Positions 33,464 through 42,359 are shown, numbered from the stretch's first letter. The stretch: DNA of 55,170 bases from Pseudomonas sp. LS-2 (GCF_003605735.1 NZ_QXTJ01000015.1:144163-199332), one strand, 5' to 3'. The notes: a model not told the origin generated them from the sequence alone. Numbers and translations are program-made.

Positions 33464-33747
33464 GCCGCTTTCCTCGGATCTGGTTCGTTGTTCAGGCCAA
33501 GCAGATCGCGCAGCATCTTGTCGGCATGTTTGTTTCTGGCGTTGCCCTCAAGCACCCAAGCTTTCGCGTAGGCCTCGAACCCGATCTGGCCGGGTGTACC
33601 ATGCCAGTCCGCAACGATGTCCATCAGAGCCGCCGAGGCGATTCGCCCATTGGTTTGTTCCAGCAGCATCCGGTTGCCCATCTTGAGAAACTTGCACTCC
33701 ACCTGGGTCAAGCTTTTGCGCGGCAATGCCGCAGTTACGTTGCTCAT
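33460..33747 (-). CDS. Hypothetical protein coupled to Q
   Basis: This 95-residue basic protein starts MSNVTAALPRKSLTQVECKF at ATG 33747, overlapping the stop of the gene before it (ATGA). Its own stop overlaps the Q start in the same way. It is conserved-looking, with helix MLRDLLGLN near the end. Function unknown. Confidence 0.65.
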   Translation of the reverse strand: MSNVTAALPRKSLTQVECKFLKMGNRMLLEQTNGRIASAALMDIVADWHGTPGQIGFEAYAKAWVLEGNARNKHADKMLRDLLGLNNEPDPRKAA

Positions 33748-34307
33748 TGCGGTGCACTCCACACATGCAGTTTCTGTTTTGGGTTTGCTTTGCGCTGCTC
33801 GACCGATACGGCATGCGCCCATGACCGGTAGGCGTGCGCTGGGGAATCCCCAACGCCAGCCCATGGGTGGCCGTCTGCAACGCACCAGTAGGTGCCGCTC
33901 TTTCCGGTGATCTTCACTTTCGGCAGTCGGCCCGTGAAACCCACCTTGCCGCGCGATAGCCAAGCCTCTACGGCGGGCCAAATAGTCAGCTGCTCTGCCT
34001 TGTTGAACTCATGCTTTCCGCCGTGGCTGGTAAGTTCGGCCAGGCCGTAGTCGTTGTTCGCTACCCATATGCAAAACCCCGTCGGGACGTGCTCGAGCTC
34101 ATAACCCTTGTGGCGCCAAGCCCAGTCGTCAGGGAATTCACGGAGCGAGTCGGCAATGCGCTGCGCTTCCGGGCACTTCGCCTGTGGGGCAAGTATTTGC
34201 CCTTTTTCTAGCACAACGGCGGACCCGCCTTGCAGCATCTCTGCCGGCGCGGACGGAGTGACGTCTGCCACGGCCGATCCGCCTCTCAACCAACTGAAAA
34301 ATTTCAT
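33744..34307 (-). CDS. Hypothetical protein
   Basis: This 187-residue protein begins MKFFSWLRGG. Its core includes GYELEHVPTGFCIWVANND and TYWCVADGHPWAGVGDSPAH. It is coupled to the recombinase upstream and the small gene downstream by ATGA overlaps. No family recognised. Confidence 0.6.
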   Translation of the reverse strand: MKFFSWLRGGSAVADVTPSAPAEMLQGGSAVVLEKGQILAPQAKCPEAQRIADSLREFPDDWAWRHKGYELEHVPTGFCIWVANNDYGLAELTSHGGKHEFNKAEQLTIWPAVEAWLSRGKVGFTGRLPKVKITGKSGTYWCVADGHPWAGVGDSPAHAYRSWAHAVSVEQRKANPKQKLHVWSAPQ

Positions 34308-35635
34308 GGCCTGTCCTCCTCGGATTCAATTTGGATCCTCCCTTGGGATGGATGTTGATTCGCGCTGTAAGCCACGGATTCATTGGCCTGCGCTGTCATA
34401 GCCGTGGTTTCCTGTCTCGCATATGTCCCGGTGTGGATCAGGGCGAAACCGTGCTGATCGAGGTGCTGATGCCAGTCCTCCAACGCCTTGCGCTTCATGC
34501 CCTCGGCGGTGGTGTGGATGTACGTGGCGTCCAGATCCTTCATGGCATGGTTGAGCAGCATCTCTCCCACCATGTAATCAACGCCCAGATCAGCCCACGC
34601 CGTGCGTGCCACCTTGCGCAGATCATGGCTCGACCACTCGCCCTTGCTCACGCTGGTGAACACCGTGCACGCCTTGCTGGGGCTCAGTGCCGAACCGTTG
34701 CTGCCGGGAAACAGGAACGGGCCGGTGTAGCCTGCCCCGGTCTGGATCGTCCGATATCGCTGTAGGAGCGCACATGCCTGTTCGGTCAGCGGCAGGGTGT
34801 GCTCGGCTTTGGTTTTGGTCTCCGCGGCCGGGATGAACCACTGTCGGGTTTTGAGGTTGATGTTCTTCCAGCGCGCTAACCGGGTCTCACCGAGCCGCGT
34901 GCCGTGGCAGAGCATCATCAGCGGCAGCATGGCCTGCACCGGCACGGCGTCGAATTGCTCGGCAAACGTCTGTAGGAGCGCAGGCAGGTCATCACCACGC
35001 AAGCGGGCAGCTTTGGGCCTGATCCGCGTCCGGACGAAGTCGGTGAACTTGAGGTCGGCCATCGGATTGGTCCCTAGCAACTTGAGGCGCGTGGCTTGGC
35101 GGAACGCGACCGCCAGCACACCCCACACCGAACGCACGAACGACAGTTCGTATTCCTCCTGCATCGGCCACATCAGCAGCCGATCGAGCGTCGGCCGGTC
35201 GAGGCTGGCCAACTCCAGATCCTGAAGGCGTGGCACCAGGTGACAGCGCAGCGCCGACTGAGCACTGGCCTTACGTTTAGCCGACAGACCCCGGTCACGG
35301 CTCATGCGGTCGGTGTACCAGCTCAGTACGTCACCCACGGTGCGCCAGCTGGTGGTGGTCGACGTCGCATCCGGATCAGCAGCCCGGCGCGCCAGGATCT
35401 CCGGCAACGTGGCCTGCATTAGCTTGGCGTTGATACCCGGATAGCTGCCCGCCTTGCCCCACTTGCCACCGATCACGACGTGCCATGAGCCGCGACGGCG
35501 ATCGACCGTCGAGTAGCGGAAGTGCAACTGCGGATGGCGAGCATCGCGCAGCGCGCGCACGTGCTCGAGCTGGGCGTGGCGGCGAATCTCAGCGTCGGTC
35601 ATCACCACGGTCAGGGTCTTGAGCAGGTTACTCAT
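34304..35635 (-). CDS. Second tyrosine recombinase, inside the replication module
   Basis: This 443-residue protein is a site-specific recombinase with a full catalytic set: Arg in MLCHGTRLGETRLARW near residue 240, Lys in AAETKTKAEHTLPL, H-x-x-R in SSHDLRKVARTAW, His in GEMLLNHAM and Tyr in ATYIHTT near residue 385. An N-terminal arm-binding and core-binding region precede it. It lies between dnaB and Q genes, far from both att sites, and is coupled to dnaB by an 8-base overlap. It is not the att-adjacent integrase. Possible roles are multimer resolution, a programmed inversion, or a relic of another element. Confidence 0.88.
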   Translation of the reverse strand: MSNLLKTLTVVMTDAEIRRHAQLEHVRALRDARHPQLHFRYSTVDRRRGSWHVVIGGKWGKAGSYPGINAKLMQATLPEILARRAADPDATSTTTSWRTVGDVLSWYTDRMSRDRGLSAKRKASAQSALRCHLVPRLQDLELASLDRPTLDRLLMWPMQEEYELSFVRSVWGVLAVAFRQATRLKLLGTNPMADLKFTDFVRTRIRPKAARLRGDDLPALLQTFAEQFDAVPVQAMLPLMMLCHGTRLGETRLARWKNINLKTRQWFIPAAETKTKAEHTLPLTEQACALLQRYRTIQTGAGYTGPFLFPGSNGSALSPSKACTVFTSVSKGEWSSHDLRKVARTAWADLGVDYMVGEMLLNHAMKDLDATYIHTTAEGMKRKALEDWHQHLDQHGFALIHTGTYARQETTAMTAQANESVAYSANQHPSQGRIQIESEEDRP

Positions 35636-37055
35636 AGTCAGGTCTCCCCTTGCCGTACTTGCGCCCGGAAGACGGGCGGCTCATCTCGACGTCCTCGTCT
35701 GTCGGCTGGTAGCCGATCAGTTCAACAAATCGATGGAACGCGCCTTGGTGCTGCACCCGGCATGAGCCCGTTGGGCCGTGACGGTTCTTGTCCACGATCA
35801 GTTCGGTGACACCCGCCTGCCCCGCTTCCGACTCGGTATCACGATGCACCAGAATCACGACATCGCTGTCGGCCTCGATCTGGCCGGAGTCACGCAGATC
35901 ACTTTTGGCAGGGCGCTTATTCGCGCGGCTGGCCGGGCCCCGGTTCAACTGCGCCAGCACTACCAGCGGCACACCGAGTTCCTTGGCCAATCGCTTCAGC
36001 CCTTTCGAGATGTCAGTCACTTGTTCATACCGGCTGGATGACTTGTTCTCGCCGTTGATGAGACCGATGTAGTCGATGGCGACCATTCCAAGCCCATGCT
36101 CGCGTTTGACGGTGCGGCAGATTTGGCGAATGTCTCGCAGGGTCAACGTCGAGTCGTCACAGAAGATCAGTGGCGCGTCGTTGAGCTTGCTCACTGCTGA
36201 CGTCAGACCCGGCCAGTCCGAGTCGGCCATTGAATGACCTTCTGCGATGTGCTTGAGCTGGACGCTGCCCACGGATGCCAAGGACCGGTTCGTCAGCTCG
36301 ACGTCGGTCATTTCCATCGAGAACACCAGCGCCGGGACTTGTTTGATCAGCGCCACACGCTCGGCGATGTTCAGGCCCAGCGTGGTTTTCCCGCTACCTG
36401 GCGTACCCGCAATCACGACCATATGCCCAGGGCATATGCCAGGGATGAAGGCATCCAGCGAGGCAAGGCCCGTATCGAAACCGAGGCTCACCTCCCGGTT
36501 GAAACGCCGGTCGATGCCTTCGACAGCTTCGGGCAGGATCTCACCGATAAACCGATATCGGCGCCGAGCATCCAGCCCCTCAGCCTCCAGCGCCATCCAG
36601 GCTTGCTGGCCCTGGCTCAACACCTCGTCTAATGCGGCGCCATCCTGCAAACGCTCGCTCATTACCTGCGCGGCGGCGATCACCCGGCGAGCGACCGACC
36701 GTTGCTTGACGATCTTGCTGTAGGCAGTGAAGTTCGCGGCACTGGGCGTGTTCTGGGCAATGTGTGCCGCCACCGCCAACGTGCTCTGCCCGTCAGCCAG
36801 ATGCGAGCGCGCATCGGAAAGCGTAACAACGTCGATGGCGCGTGACTTTGAGCGCAGCGCCAGCATGATCTCAAACAACTCAGCGCAGGCCGGATGATGG
36901 AAGTCGCCCGTTTCGAGCCGTGCGCCCGCGTCGTCGATCAGATCGGGCTGGTGGATCATGCTGCCAATCAGCGCGTATTCCGCGTCGTGGCTGTACAGCG
37001 CCGAATGAGGCACGTCGCCGTAGGTTGACCCGGCGATGTCTGGATAATCCATCAT
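35628..37055 (-). CDS. dnaB: Replicative DNA helicase (DnaB type)
   Basis: This 475-residue protein is a phage DnaB-family helicase that unwinds DNA ahead of the replisome. The N-terminal domain begins with HDAEYALIGSMIHQP. The RecA-like domain has Walker A in VIAGTPGSGKTTLGLNI near residue 220, Walker B in MVAIDYIGLING, and LVVLAQLNRGPASRANKRP. GGAGG lies six bases before ATG 37055, which overlaps the loader gene stop. Confidence 0.93.
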   Translation of the reverse strand: MMDYPDIAGSTYGDVPHSALYSHDAEYALIGSMIHQPDLIDDAGARLETGDFHHPACAELFEIMLALRSKSRAIDVVTLSDARSHLADGQSTLAVAAHIAQNTPSAANFTAYSKIVKQRSVARRVIAAAQVMSERLQDGAALDEVLSQGQQAWMALEAEGLDARRRYRFIGEILPEAVEGIDRRFNREVSLGFDTGLASLDAFIPGICPGHMVVIAGTPGSGKTTLGLNIAERVALIKQVPALVFSMEMTDVELTNRSLASVGSVQLKHIAEGHSMADSDWPGLTSAVSKLNDAPLIFCDDSTLTLRDIRQICRTVKREHGLGMVAIDYIGLINGENKSSSRYEQVTDISKGLKRLAKELGVPLVVLAQLNRGPASRANKRPAKSDLRDSGQIEADSDVVILVHRDTESEAGQAGVTELIVDKNRHGPTGSCRVQHQGAFHRFVELIGYQPTDEDVEMSRPSSGRKYGKGRPDYE

Positions 37056-37873
37056 GCCGCACCTCCGGAACGTGCCGAGGACCAGGTGAACGGCGCCAGC
37101 AAGCCGCCATTTTCGCGCAAGCGGTCAGCGGCACGGGGGCCGATGAAGTCCTGCAGCTTGTCCGGCGTTTGGTTGCTCACCACCACCGTTGCACGGACGC
37201 GCTGATATCTGGCGTCAATCACTTCATGCAACAGGCTGGGCGTGAAATCCTTGCCGGGCTTCGGGGTGTGAAATCCCACCTCGTCGATGACCAGCAGATC
37301 TACGCTAGCCAAGTCGGCGATCAGTTCGGATTTGGACGGACCCGCATTGCTGCGGAAGCTATCGGTCACCGCCTGGGTGATCGATTCAGCTGTGACAATC
37401 AGACCGGTTCGCCCCTCATGCCGGACAACGTGCTGCAGGATTGCGCACGCCAAATGCGTTTTGCCGCAACCGATCTCCCCCATGAGCATCAGCGCGCGGC
37501 CATCCTTGGAATGCTTTTCGAAACCCTCGGCGTATTTGCGGCAGATGTTGAGGACGCGCTGCTTGGCCGCATCCTCGCCGGTGACGTAGCTGTCGAAGCT
37601 GCATGTGCGGAAGCGCGGCGTTATCCCGGTAGCCAGCAAAGCGGCGTTCAGGTCCTCGGCCATGTCATCCGCCACCGCGCTCAGGTGGGCTTCTTGATCC
37701 TTCGGCGTGTTGTGCAATGCCTGCCAGCGGCACGCCGAGCAGGTGCTGAGCTTCCAGGTTCCGTCGAACTGCTCGACCAAGCCTTGCATGAACTGGTTGT
37801 GGCCAGGAACCCCACAGGAGCGCATCCGGCTTTCGGCAACGCGCGGCCCAGGGCTGAATTTAGAAACGGTCAT
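37052..37873 (-). CDS. Helicase loader, DnaC-like AAA+ ATPase
   Basis: This 273-residue protein is a DnaC-type AAA+ protein that loads the helicase. Walker A is MLMGEIGCGKTHLACAIL near residue 134; Walker B is VDLLVIDEVGFH near 195; a sensor-like VVVSNQTPD follows. A Cys pair (CSACRWQ) near the start suggests a small metal site. ATG 37873 overlaps the initiator gene by 14 bases. A longer upstream frame exists but is antisense-like in content and not used. Confidence 0.88.
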   Translation of the reverse strand: MTVSKFSPGPRVAESRMRSCGVPGHNQFMQGLVEQFDGTWKLSTCSACRWQALHNTPKDQEAHLSAVADDMAEDLNAALLATGITPRFRTCSFDSYVTGEDAAKQRVLNICRKYAEGFEKHSKDGRALMLMGEIGCGKTHLACAILQHVVRHEGRTGLIVTAESITQAVTDSFRSNAGPSKSELIADLASVDLLVIDEVGFHTPKPGKDFTPSLLHEVIDARYQRVRATVVVSNQTPDKLQDFIGPRAADRLRENGGLLAPFTWSSARSGGAA

Positions 37874-38804
37874 TGGGGTACATCTCCTGCGAATGCTTTG
37901 GGACGGACAGCACGGCGCTTGCCTGCGGGCCTTGAGATTTAAGCGCGGGTTGAGTGCCGACATAGGGGGTCCAGTGCTCACCGGCACCCAAGAACGTGGA
38001 AGGCTGCTTCACGAACTCGGTGCCCAGCTTGCCGAACGATTCCTGCTCGAGTCGGTAGTTGGTAGCTGCGGTGATCAGGTCATGGGGCGAAACCCCAGAC
38101 TTGAGGCGGGCCTGCCACTTCTTCCAAGCCTCAGGTTTCGGTGAGGCACGATGCCGACGTGGGTATTCACGCCAGAACGCCTCGAACTCGTCCGAATAGG
38201 CTTTCGCTGGTTTGGCGGATTGATCGCCGCTTTCCTGATTGCCAGGTTGATCGCTATCCCTGTCTGCCGGTGTTTCGTCAGAAACGCCAAGAGCTTTTGA
38301 TTCTTGATTCAGTGAATCAGGATTCAGGATTCCACAATCAGGAATCAGGGCGTTATCGAACGGTGGGTTCACAGGCTCTAACGGTTCGTTAACGTTAAAC
38401 TCTCGTTCGCTAACGAGAACCTTCCTGTTAGAACCGGTTACGACAACGTTCTTTTTCCGTTCATGAACCGTTAGATAACCGTCTGCATCTGGTAAAAGAC
38501 TGTCTTTTTCAGATCCGTGCGGGCTCTGGTGTTTTTGGAAATTGACGATCTCGATCACTGAATGCCCTGCTACCTGATACCGGGTGATAAACCCAGCAGC
38601 AGCAAGCCGTGACAGCCCTGCATTGACGTCGTAGTCATCGCAGGGGAACAACTCGATCTTGATCCGCTTAACGCGGTCCTCAAGACGGCCTTCCCTGTCT
38701 GCCAGGCACCACAAGCCAATGAAGGCGAGACGATCAAACGCGGGCAGGTCGACCAGCAACTCATTGCTGAAGAACCCAGGCTTGATGTTTCTTGCTCGGG
38801 CCAT
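37860..38804 (-). CDS. Replication initiator, lambda O-like
   Basis: This 314-residue protein begins with a winged-helix DNA-binding domain (about residues 1-95; FDRLAFIGLWCLADREGRLE and LSRLAAAGFITRYQ). A low-complexity hydrophilic middle follows (about 115-200), then a domain that includes FEAFWREYPRRHRASPKPEA near 205, as in O-type initiators. The middle part coincides with a repeat cluster that may be the origin. It lies directly upstream of loader and helicase genes. Confidence 0.8.
   Translation of the reverse strand: MARARNIKPGFFSNELLVDLPAFDRLAFIGLWCLADREGRLEDRVKRIKIELFPCDDYDVNAGLSRLAAAGFITRYQVAGHSVIEIVNFQKHQSPHGSEKDSLLPDADGYLTVHERKKNVVVTGSNRKVLVSEREFNVNEPLEPVNPPFDNALIPDCGILNPDSLNQESKALGVSDETPADRDSDQPGNQESGDQSAKPAKAYSDEFEAFWREYPRRHRASPKPEAWKKWQARLKSGVSPHDLITAATNYRLEQESFGKLGTEFVKQPSTFLGAGEHWTPYVGTQPALKSQGPQASAVLSVPKHSQEMYPNDRF
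38295..38480. other. Candidate replication origin (repeats inside the initiator gene)
   Basis: Two families of short repeats lie in the middle of the initiator gene. One is AATCAGGATTCAGGATTC followed by AATCAGGAATCAGG near 38325-38350. The other is TCTAACGGTTCGTTAAC near 38378, GTTCGCTAACGAGAAC near 38405, and GAACCGTTAGATAACC near 38466, partly inverted. Lambda's origin also lies inside O as iterons. Function is inferred. Confidence 0.5.
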
Positions 38805-39031
38805 CAGATGTCGAGCTCCGCGCAGACGCGCTTGATGAAAGCGTCGTAGCTCTCAGCCATAGCCAGACCTTGCAGCTGGAGAGCATCGCGGTACGCCTTC
38901 GCAGAGCCATAGAGCACCCAGCGTTGGCGTTCAGGAAGATCCTTAAACTGGGCATAGCTCGGCCATGGTCCAGCGATCGCAGGGGCAACAGGACGCAGTC
39001 CTGCAGGGTGATTCAGGTTCGTGGCTGTCAT
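38804..39031 (-). CDS. Small hypothetical protein
   Basis: This 75-residue protein includes SYAQFKDLPERQRWVLYGSA and ESYDAFIKRVCAELDI. It is joined to the initiator gene by a one-base stop/start overlap (TGATG) and to the upstream gene by ATGA. Function unknown, presumably early or replication-linked. Confidence 0.65.
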   Translation of the reverse strand: MTATNLNHPAGLRPVAPAIAGPWPSYAQFKDLPERQRWVLYGSAKAYRDALQLQGLAMAESYDAFIKRVCAELDI

Positions 39032-39624
39032 TGCAGTGTCTCCGAGCCAGGAGCGTTGATCTTGGTGTGATCACCTTCTGTTTCCTGCTGGGCGACACCG
39101 GCGAGACGGGTGATCATCAAGCTGAAGGCGTTCATGGCGTCGAGCGAGTGAGAGCGCGCCAGGTCAAGCTCCACCAACTGAGGCGCGTTGCTCTGGATGT
39201 GCTCGTGCGCCCTGCTGAGATAGTTGAAACCCGCCTGCGCCAGTAGAAGGTCTGGCATGTGATTGAATGCCGACACCGGCAGCGGGCGCAGAGCTGGGGG
39301 CCTGATAGGGATGGCCAACGATTGCAATTCCTCGCCCGCCAGCAAGCATCGGCGCTGCTCTTCCAAATGATCAGAAGAGATTTGCTGTACGTCGTAACCA
39401 GTTCGGCGCCGGAACAACACAGCCAGCCCCATGCAGGCCTCGACAATGCCGATGTGGGTGTCATCCCCTTTACGGATTTTTACGCCCTCTTCGATCACTT
39501 CCACGGCGTCAGCTAGGGTTTCAAAAACCGCCAGCAGGAGGGCCGCGTCCTCGAACTTCTCAAAGTAGGATTCGTCGACGATCGACGTCAGTTCTTTCAC
39601 TGGAAAATCGATAACGTTGGTCAT
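39028..39624 (-). CDS. Hypothetical protein
   Basis: This 198-residue helical protein begins MTNVIDFPVKELTSIVDESY. It includes HIGIVEACMGLAVLFRRRTG near residue 57. It is tightly coupled on both sides by ATGA overlaps. No domain recognised. Confidence 0.65.
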   Translation of the reverse strand: MTNVIDFPVKELTSIVDESYFEKFEDAALLLAVFETLADAVEVIEEGVKIRKGDDTHIGIVEACMGLAVLFRRRTGYDVQQISSDHLEEQRRCLLAGEELQSLAIPIRPPALRPLPVSAFNHMPDLLLAQAGFNYLSRAHEHIQSNAPQLVELDLARSHSLDAMNAFSLMITRLAGVAQQETEGDHTKINAPGSETLQ

Positions 39625-39932
39625 TGCACACGCCCCAGGCGCTCAACGAGCGTGCGCAGTTTGCGTTTTAGTTTCGTGGTCAAATCGCGCTGGGTCTTCC
39701 AGCGGTCATAGGCGGCATTAGTGAAATCCAGCACCGGCAGGTAGGCGTCGTCATCAGGGTCGATACGACGTCGTTCATCGCCATACGGGCGACCATGGGC
39801 CTGAAAGAAAACGGTGTACATGTCGTTCAGCTCACGCCGGAACGAATTGCGCTTCGTCTCAGCCAACTGATACAGCACTGCGGCCTCGGCGATCAGCTCC
39901 ATGTGTGCCTGCTCGTTGAAAATCTTACTCAT
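39621..39932 (-). CDS. Hypothetical helical protein
   Basis: This 103-residue charged protein begins MSKIFNEQAHMELIAEAAVL at ATG 39932, which has GGAG upstream within the end of the Rha-like gene. The C-terminus is basic (KLKRKLRTLVERL). Function unknown. Confidence 0.65.
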   Translation of the reverse strand: MSKIFNEQAHMELIAEAAVLYQLAETKRNSFRRELNDMYTVFFQAHGRPYGDERRRIDPDDDAYLPVLDFTNAAYDRWKTQRDLTTKLKRKLRTLVERLGRVQ

Positions 39933-40665
39933 GGGAATCTCCACCGGTGCCGAACAGGTCGGCCAGTTCAATTTGATAAACAGCGGCCCAGGCGGCAGCG
40001 GGCCAAGAGCGAACCCAGCCATAACGCGTGTCGTGGACCTTCGGCGCCGAGACGCCATGCGCTTCGCACCAGTTCTTCAGCGGGCGGAAACCCTGCTTGC
40101 CGAACTTGCGCCTGGCGGCTTTTTCAACGGCGGTGACAGTCGCCTCCAGCGCTCCGCGACCGAGAGCGGCCTCGAGTTTCCTGACCTGCCGCACAGCAGC
40201 CGATGCGGCAGCCATGGCAGTCGCTTCGCGCCGTGAACCGATCTCGGCCTTGGTGGCTACGGCGTGATCACGTTGATCAATCGCCAGTTGCTCCGACCGC
40301 TTCGACGCCAACAGATGTTCAAGAGCGGTGATGTAGTCGCTGGGGAGTGCTGGCGTTGGCCGGATGCGCTGCTGAACCATCCGCCAGAATTCGCGCACCA
40401 GCCTTTTCTTGAAGGCGCGGACGATGTCGGTATTGCGCATATAGGTCAGCAGGAGCGTCGATTGCTGTTCGTTGAGCAATGCATACTCGGTTGGCGAACC
40501 TTGAGGGTTAGGTCGGATTTCAAATCCGACTTCCCCGAACTCTCCCAGATCACTCTGATAGGTCCGAACCAGTTTGATAACACTGGCGTGGTCGACTTCG
40601 CAGCCATCGGCTATAGCCAAGCTGGTGGTAACAGCATCGCCGTCTTTGATGATGACGATTGTCAT
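39925..40665 (-). CDS. Rha-family phage regulatory protein
   Basis: This 246-residue protein has an N-terminal region like phage pRha: SLAIADGCEVDHASVIKLVR, then FEIRPNPQGSPTEYALLNEQ and TLLLTYMRNTDIVRAFKKRL. A helical linker and a basic C-terminal part (RKFGKQGFRPLKNWCEAHG) follow, the latter perhaps a second DNA-binding unit. Rha proteins are antirepressor-like regulators. It is part of the coupled early leftward operon. Confidence 0.78.
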   Translation of the reverse strand: MTIVIIKDGDAVTTSLAIADGCEVDHASVIKLVRTYQSDLGEFGEVGFEIRPNPQGSPTEYALLNEQQSTLLLTYMRNTDIVRAFKKRLVREFWRMVQQRIRPTPALPSDYITALEHLLASKRSEQLAIDQRDHAVATKAEIGSRREATAMAAASAAVRQVRKLEAALGRGALEATVTAVEKAARRKFGKQGFRPLKNWCEAHGVSAPKVHDTRYGWVRSWPAAAWAAVYQIELADLFGTGGDSHE

Positions 40666-40955
40666 TGCCCACCTCCGACATTGATCGCATCGTGAGCTGC
40701 CCCAGCGTGACGACCTTTCCAGAAGAAATTGCCGGTTGCGAAGGTGATCGATTCGAGCCGGCTTTCGATCTCGGTAGCGAGCGGGTTCTTCCAGCCGCCG
40801 TCGAGCGACGGGACGATCTGCGCAAGCAGGATGGAGCGCAGCTCGCGGAAGGTTTCACGGGCTGTGTTCAGCTGAGCCATTTGCTGAGCGGTGACAGTGA
40901 TGTCTGCCAGAACCTCGCCCTCGATGACGAGAACAGTAGGGGGGAGGAAATTCAT
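40662..40955 (-). CDS. Hypothetical early protein
   Basis: This 97-residue protein begins MNFLPPTVLVIEGEVLADIT at ATG 40955, overlapping the stop upstream. Helical middle (TARETFRELRSILLAQIVPS). Function unknown. Confidence 0.6.
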   Translation of the reverse strand: MNFLPPTVLVIEGEVLADITVTAQQMAQLNTARETFRELRSILLAQIVPSLDGGWKNPLATEIESRLESITFATGNFFWKGRHAGAAHDAINVGGGQ

Positions 40956-41443
40956 TGAGCACCCTCCAAGCCGAAAGCGAGCCACTCGATATCGACTTTG
41001 CAGGCGCGAGCGATATCAGGGATGCAGGCAGATCGCTTTGTCTTCCCGGACTCCAGGTAGCTGAGCGTGCCCTGTTTGACGTCGATAAGGCGGGCCAACG
41101 CGTCTTGACTTAACGAGGCCCGCTCGCGGGACCAGATGATGCGCTGAGCAAGAGTCTCCCCCTCACCCACCGCGCCACGATTCAGAACCTCGGCGTTTCG
41201 TGGCGCAGATTCACTCAAGCTATTGAACTCCTCGATCGCGCTGTGCACGCCGGCGAAGCCGGTGTCGCTCAGATACGCAGCTACCTGCGCCAGGTGCTCG
41301 GCGTACTTGCCCCGACCGTGAGAGTGATCAAGTTGAATGGCGCAGGCTAAAGCAGTCAGCCAATTGAGCTGATCCAGACAAGCCTGAAGCTGGAACGCAG
41401 CCTCAGCGGCGAGCTGTGGCACAGTTGGAATTGGCGTATTCAC
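40952..41443 (-). CDS. XRE-type HTH protein
   Basis: This 163-residue protein has a helical N-terminal half and a C-terminal XRE helix-turn-helix: IIWSRERASLSQDALARLID, then VKQGTLSYLESGKTKRSACI (about residues 98-150). HTH domains at the C-terminus are less usual. It is likely a DNA-binding regulator of early genes; its target is unknown. Confidence 0.75.
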   Translation of the reverse strand: MNTPIPTVPQLAAEAAFQLQACLDQLNWLTALACAIQLDHSHGRGKYAEHLAQVAAYLSDTGFAGVHSAIEEFNSLSESAPRNAEVLNRGAVGEGETLAQRIIWSRERASLSQDALARLIDVKQGTLSYLESGKTKRSACIPDIARACKVDIEWLAFGLEGAQ

Positions 41444-41772
41444 TGGTGCGCCTCCCCTTCGGCCTTTGGCTTCAAGCCACGCTGAACCGACCAGACGAGT
41501 GCGCTGACCGCTTCTGCGATGAGCGCCAGCGTTTTCACACCGTCGCAGTAGGCCATTTCTCCCATGTTCAGTGAGTCATGCAGGTGGTCGCAGATCTGCC
41601 CCAGCCCCGATGAAAGAGTCTTGGCGGTCTGGAGCGCATCTTCGATGTTGGTTCCGGCTGCAACGTTGAAGATCATGGCTCCGCGATTGTCGATTGGCGT
41701 GTTGCCGAAATCGGTTTCTACAGTCAGTAGCTGTTGCACTACTTCAGGGGTGATGCTATTTTTCGGGTGCAT
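41440..41772 (-). CDS. DUF3077-like protein
   Basis: This 110-residue protein resembles the DUF3077 family common in Pseudomonas phages, with FNVAAGTNIEDALQTAKTLS and LALIAEAVSALVWSVQRGLK. AGGAGG before the ATG is a strong ribosome site. Family function is unknown. Confidence 0.75.
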   Translation of the reverse strand: MHPKNSITPEVVQQLLTVETDFGNTPIDNRGAMIFNVAAGTNIEDALQTAKTLSSGLGQICDHLHDSLNMGEMAYCDGVKTLALIAEAVSALVWSVQRGLKPKAEGEAHQ

Positions 41773-41839
41773 GAAATCGTCCTCCTACAGAACGAAGAAG
41801 TTGTTAAGTTGCTTGCGCGAACAAGCGATGGGTACTACG

Positions 41840-41868
41840 AAGGCCAGCCGCCACAGCTGGCCTTTTTG
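41840..41868 (+). terminator. Rightward intrinsic terminator facing a leftward operon
   Basis: AAGGCCAGC and GCTGGCCTT form a nine-pair stem followed by TTTG on the plus strand. No convincing plus-strand gene ends here. It may end an antisense or small RNA, or insulate the immunity region. The rest of the 41773-42038 stretch shows nothing else certain. Confidence 0.65.
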
Positions 41869-42038
41869 TTGCCTGGGGAAAAGTCAGCCAGACAACAAAT
41901 ACAGGCAATGGCGTTTAGTCATATCGAGGGCTCATCAAATCGGTAAACGCCCATAGTTGGAAGTCGCTGATCAGGGGCCGACCAGGGCCTTCCATTTCTG
42001 AAAGGTCTATGCATTGGCCAATAGAGTCTTGCTTACCC

Positions 42039-42359
42039 CTAATAGTGGGTGGGTACTGATCCATATTTGCAGGTTTGCTTTGAAACTGGTTTCAGCCGCT
42101 TGAACGACTGCCAGCCTGCCCCTACAAAAGTTTCAGCATGCGGAATCTTTCGAGCCGTCAGAGCGCTGCTGCGATGATTAGCCAAGGTCACATGCGGCTG
42201 TATTTCTTTTCGGCGCAAGATAGACACTCCGGTGCTATGGGTTGGTGTTGGCAGTACTCGAAAAGAATGGCCGACATCCGATCTCGATGCATTCGAACTA
42301 CTTGCAGTTGGTCCCAAAGCCTTACTGACCGGGCTTTCTGAGGGCGTGAGATTTTTCAT
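42039..42359 (-). CDS. Hypothetical protein coupled to the KilA-N gene
   Basis: This 106-residue basic, Ser-rich protein starts at ATG 42359, overlapping the KilA-N stop (ATGA), with GAAGG upstream. It contains RVLPTPTHSTGVSILRRKEI. No domain recognised, and an alternate plus-strand frame exists, so confidence is moderate. Confidence 0.5.
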   Translation of the reverse strand: MKNLTPSESPVSKALGPTASSSNASRSDVGHSFRVLPTPTHSTGVSILRRKEIQPHVTLANHRSSALTARKIPHAETFVGAGWQSFKRLKPVSKQTCKYGSVPTHY

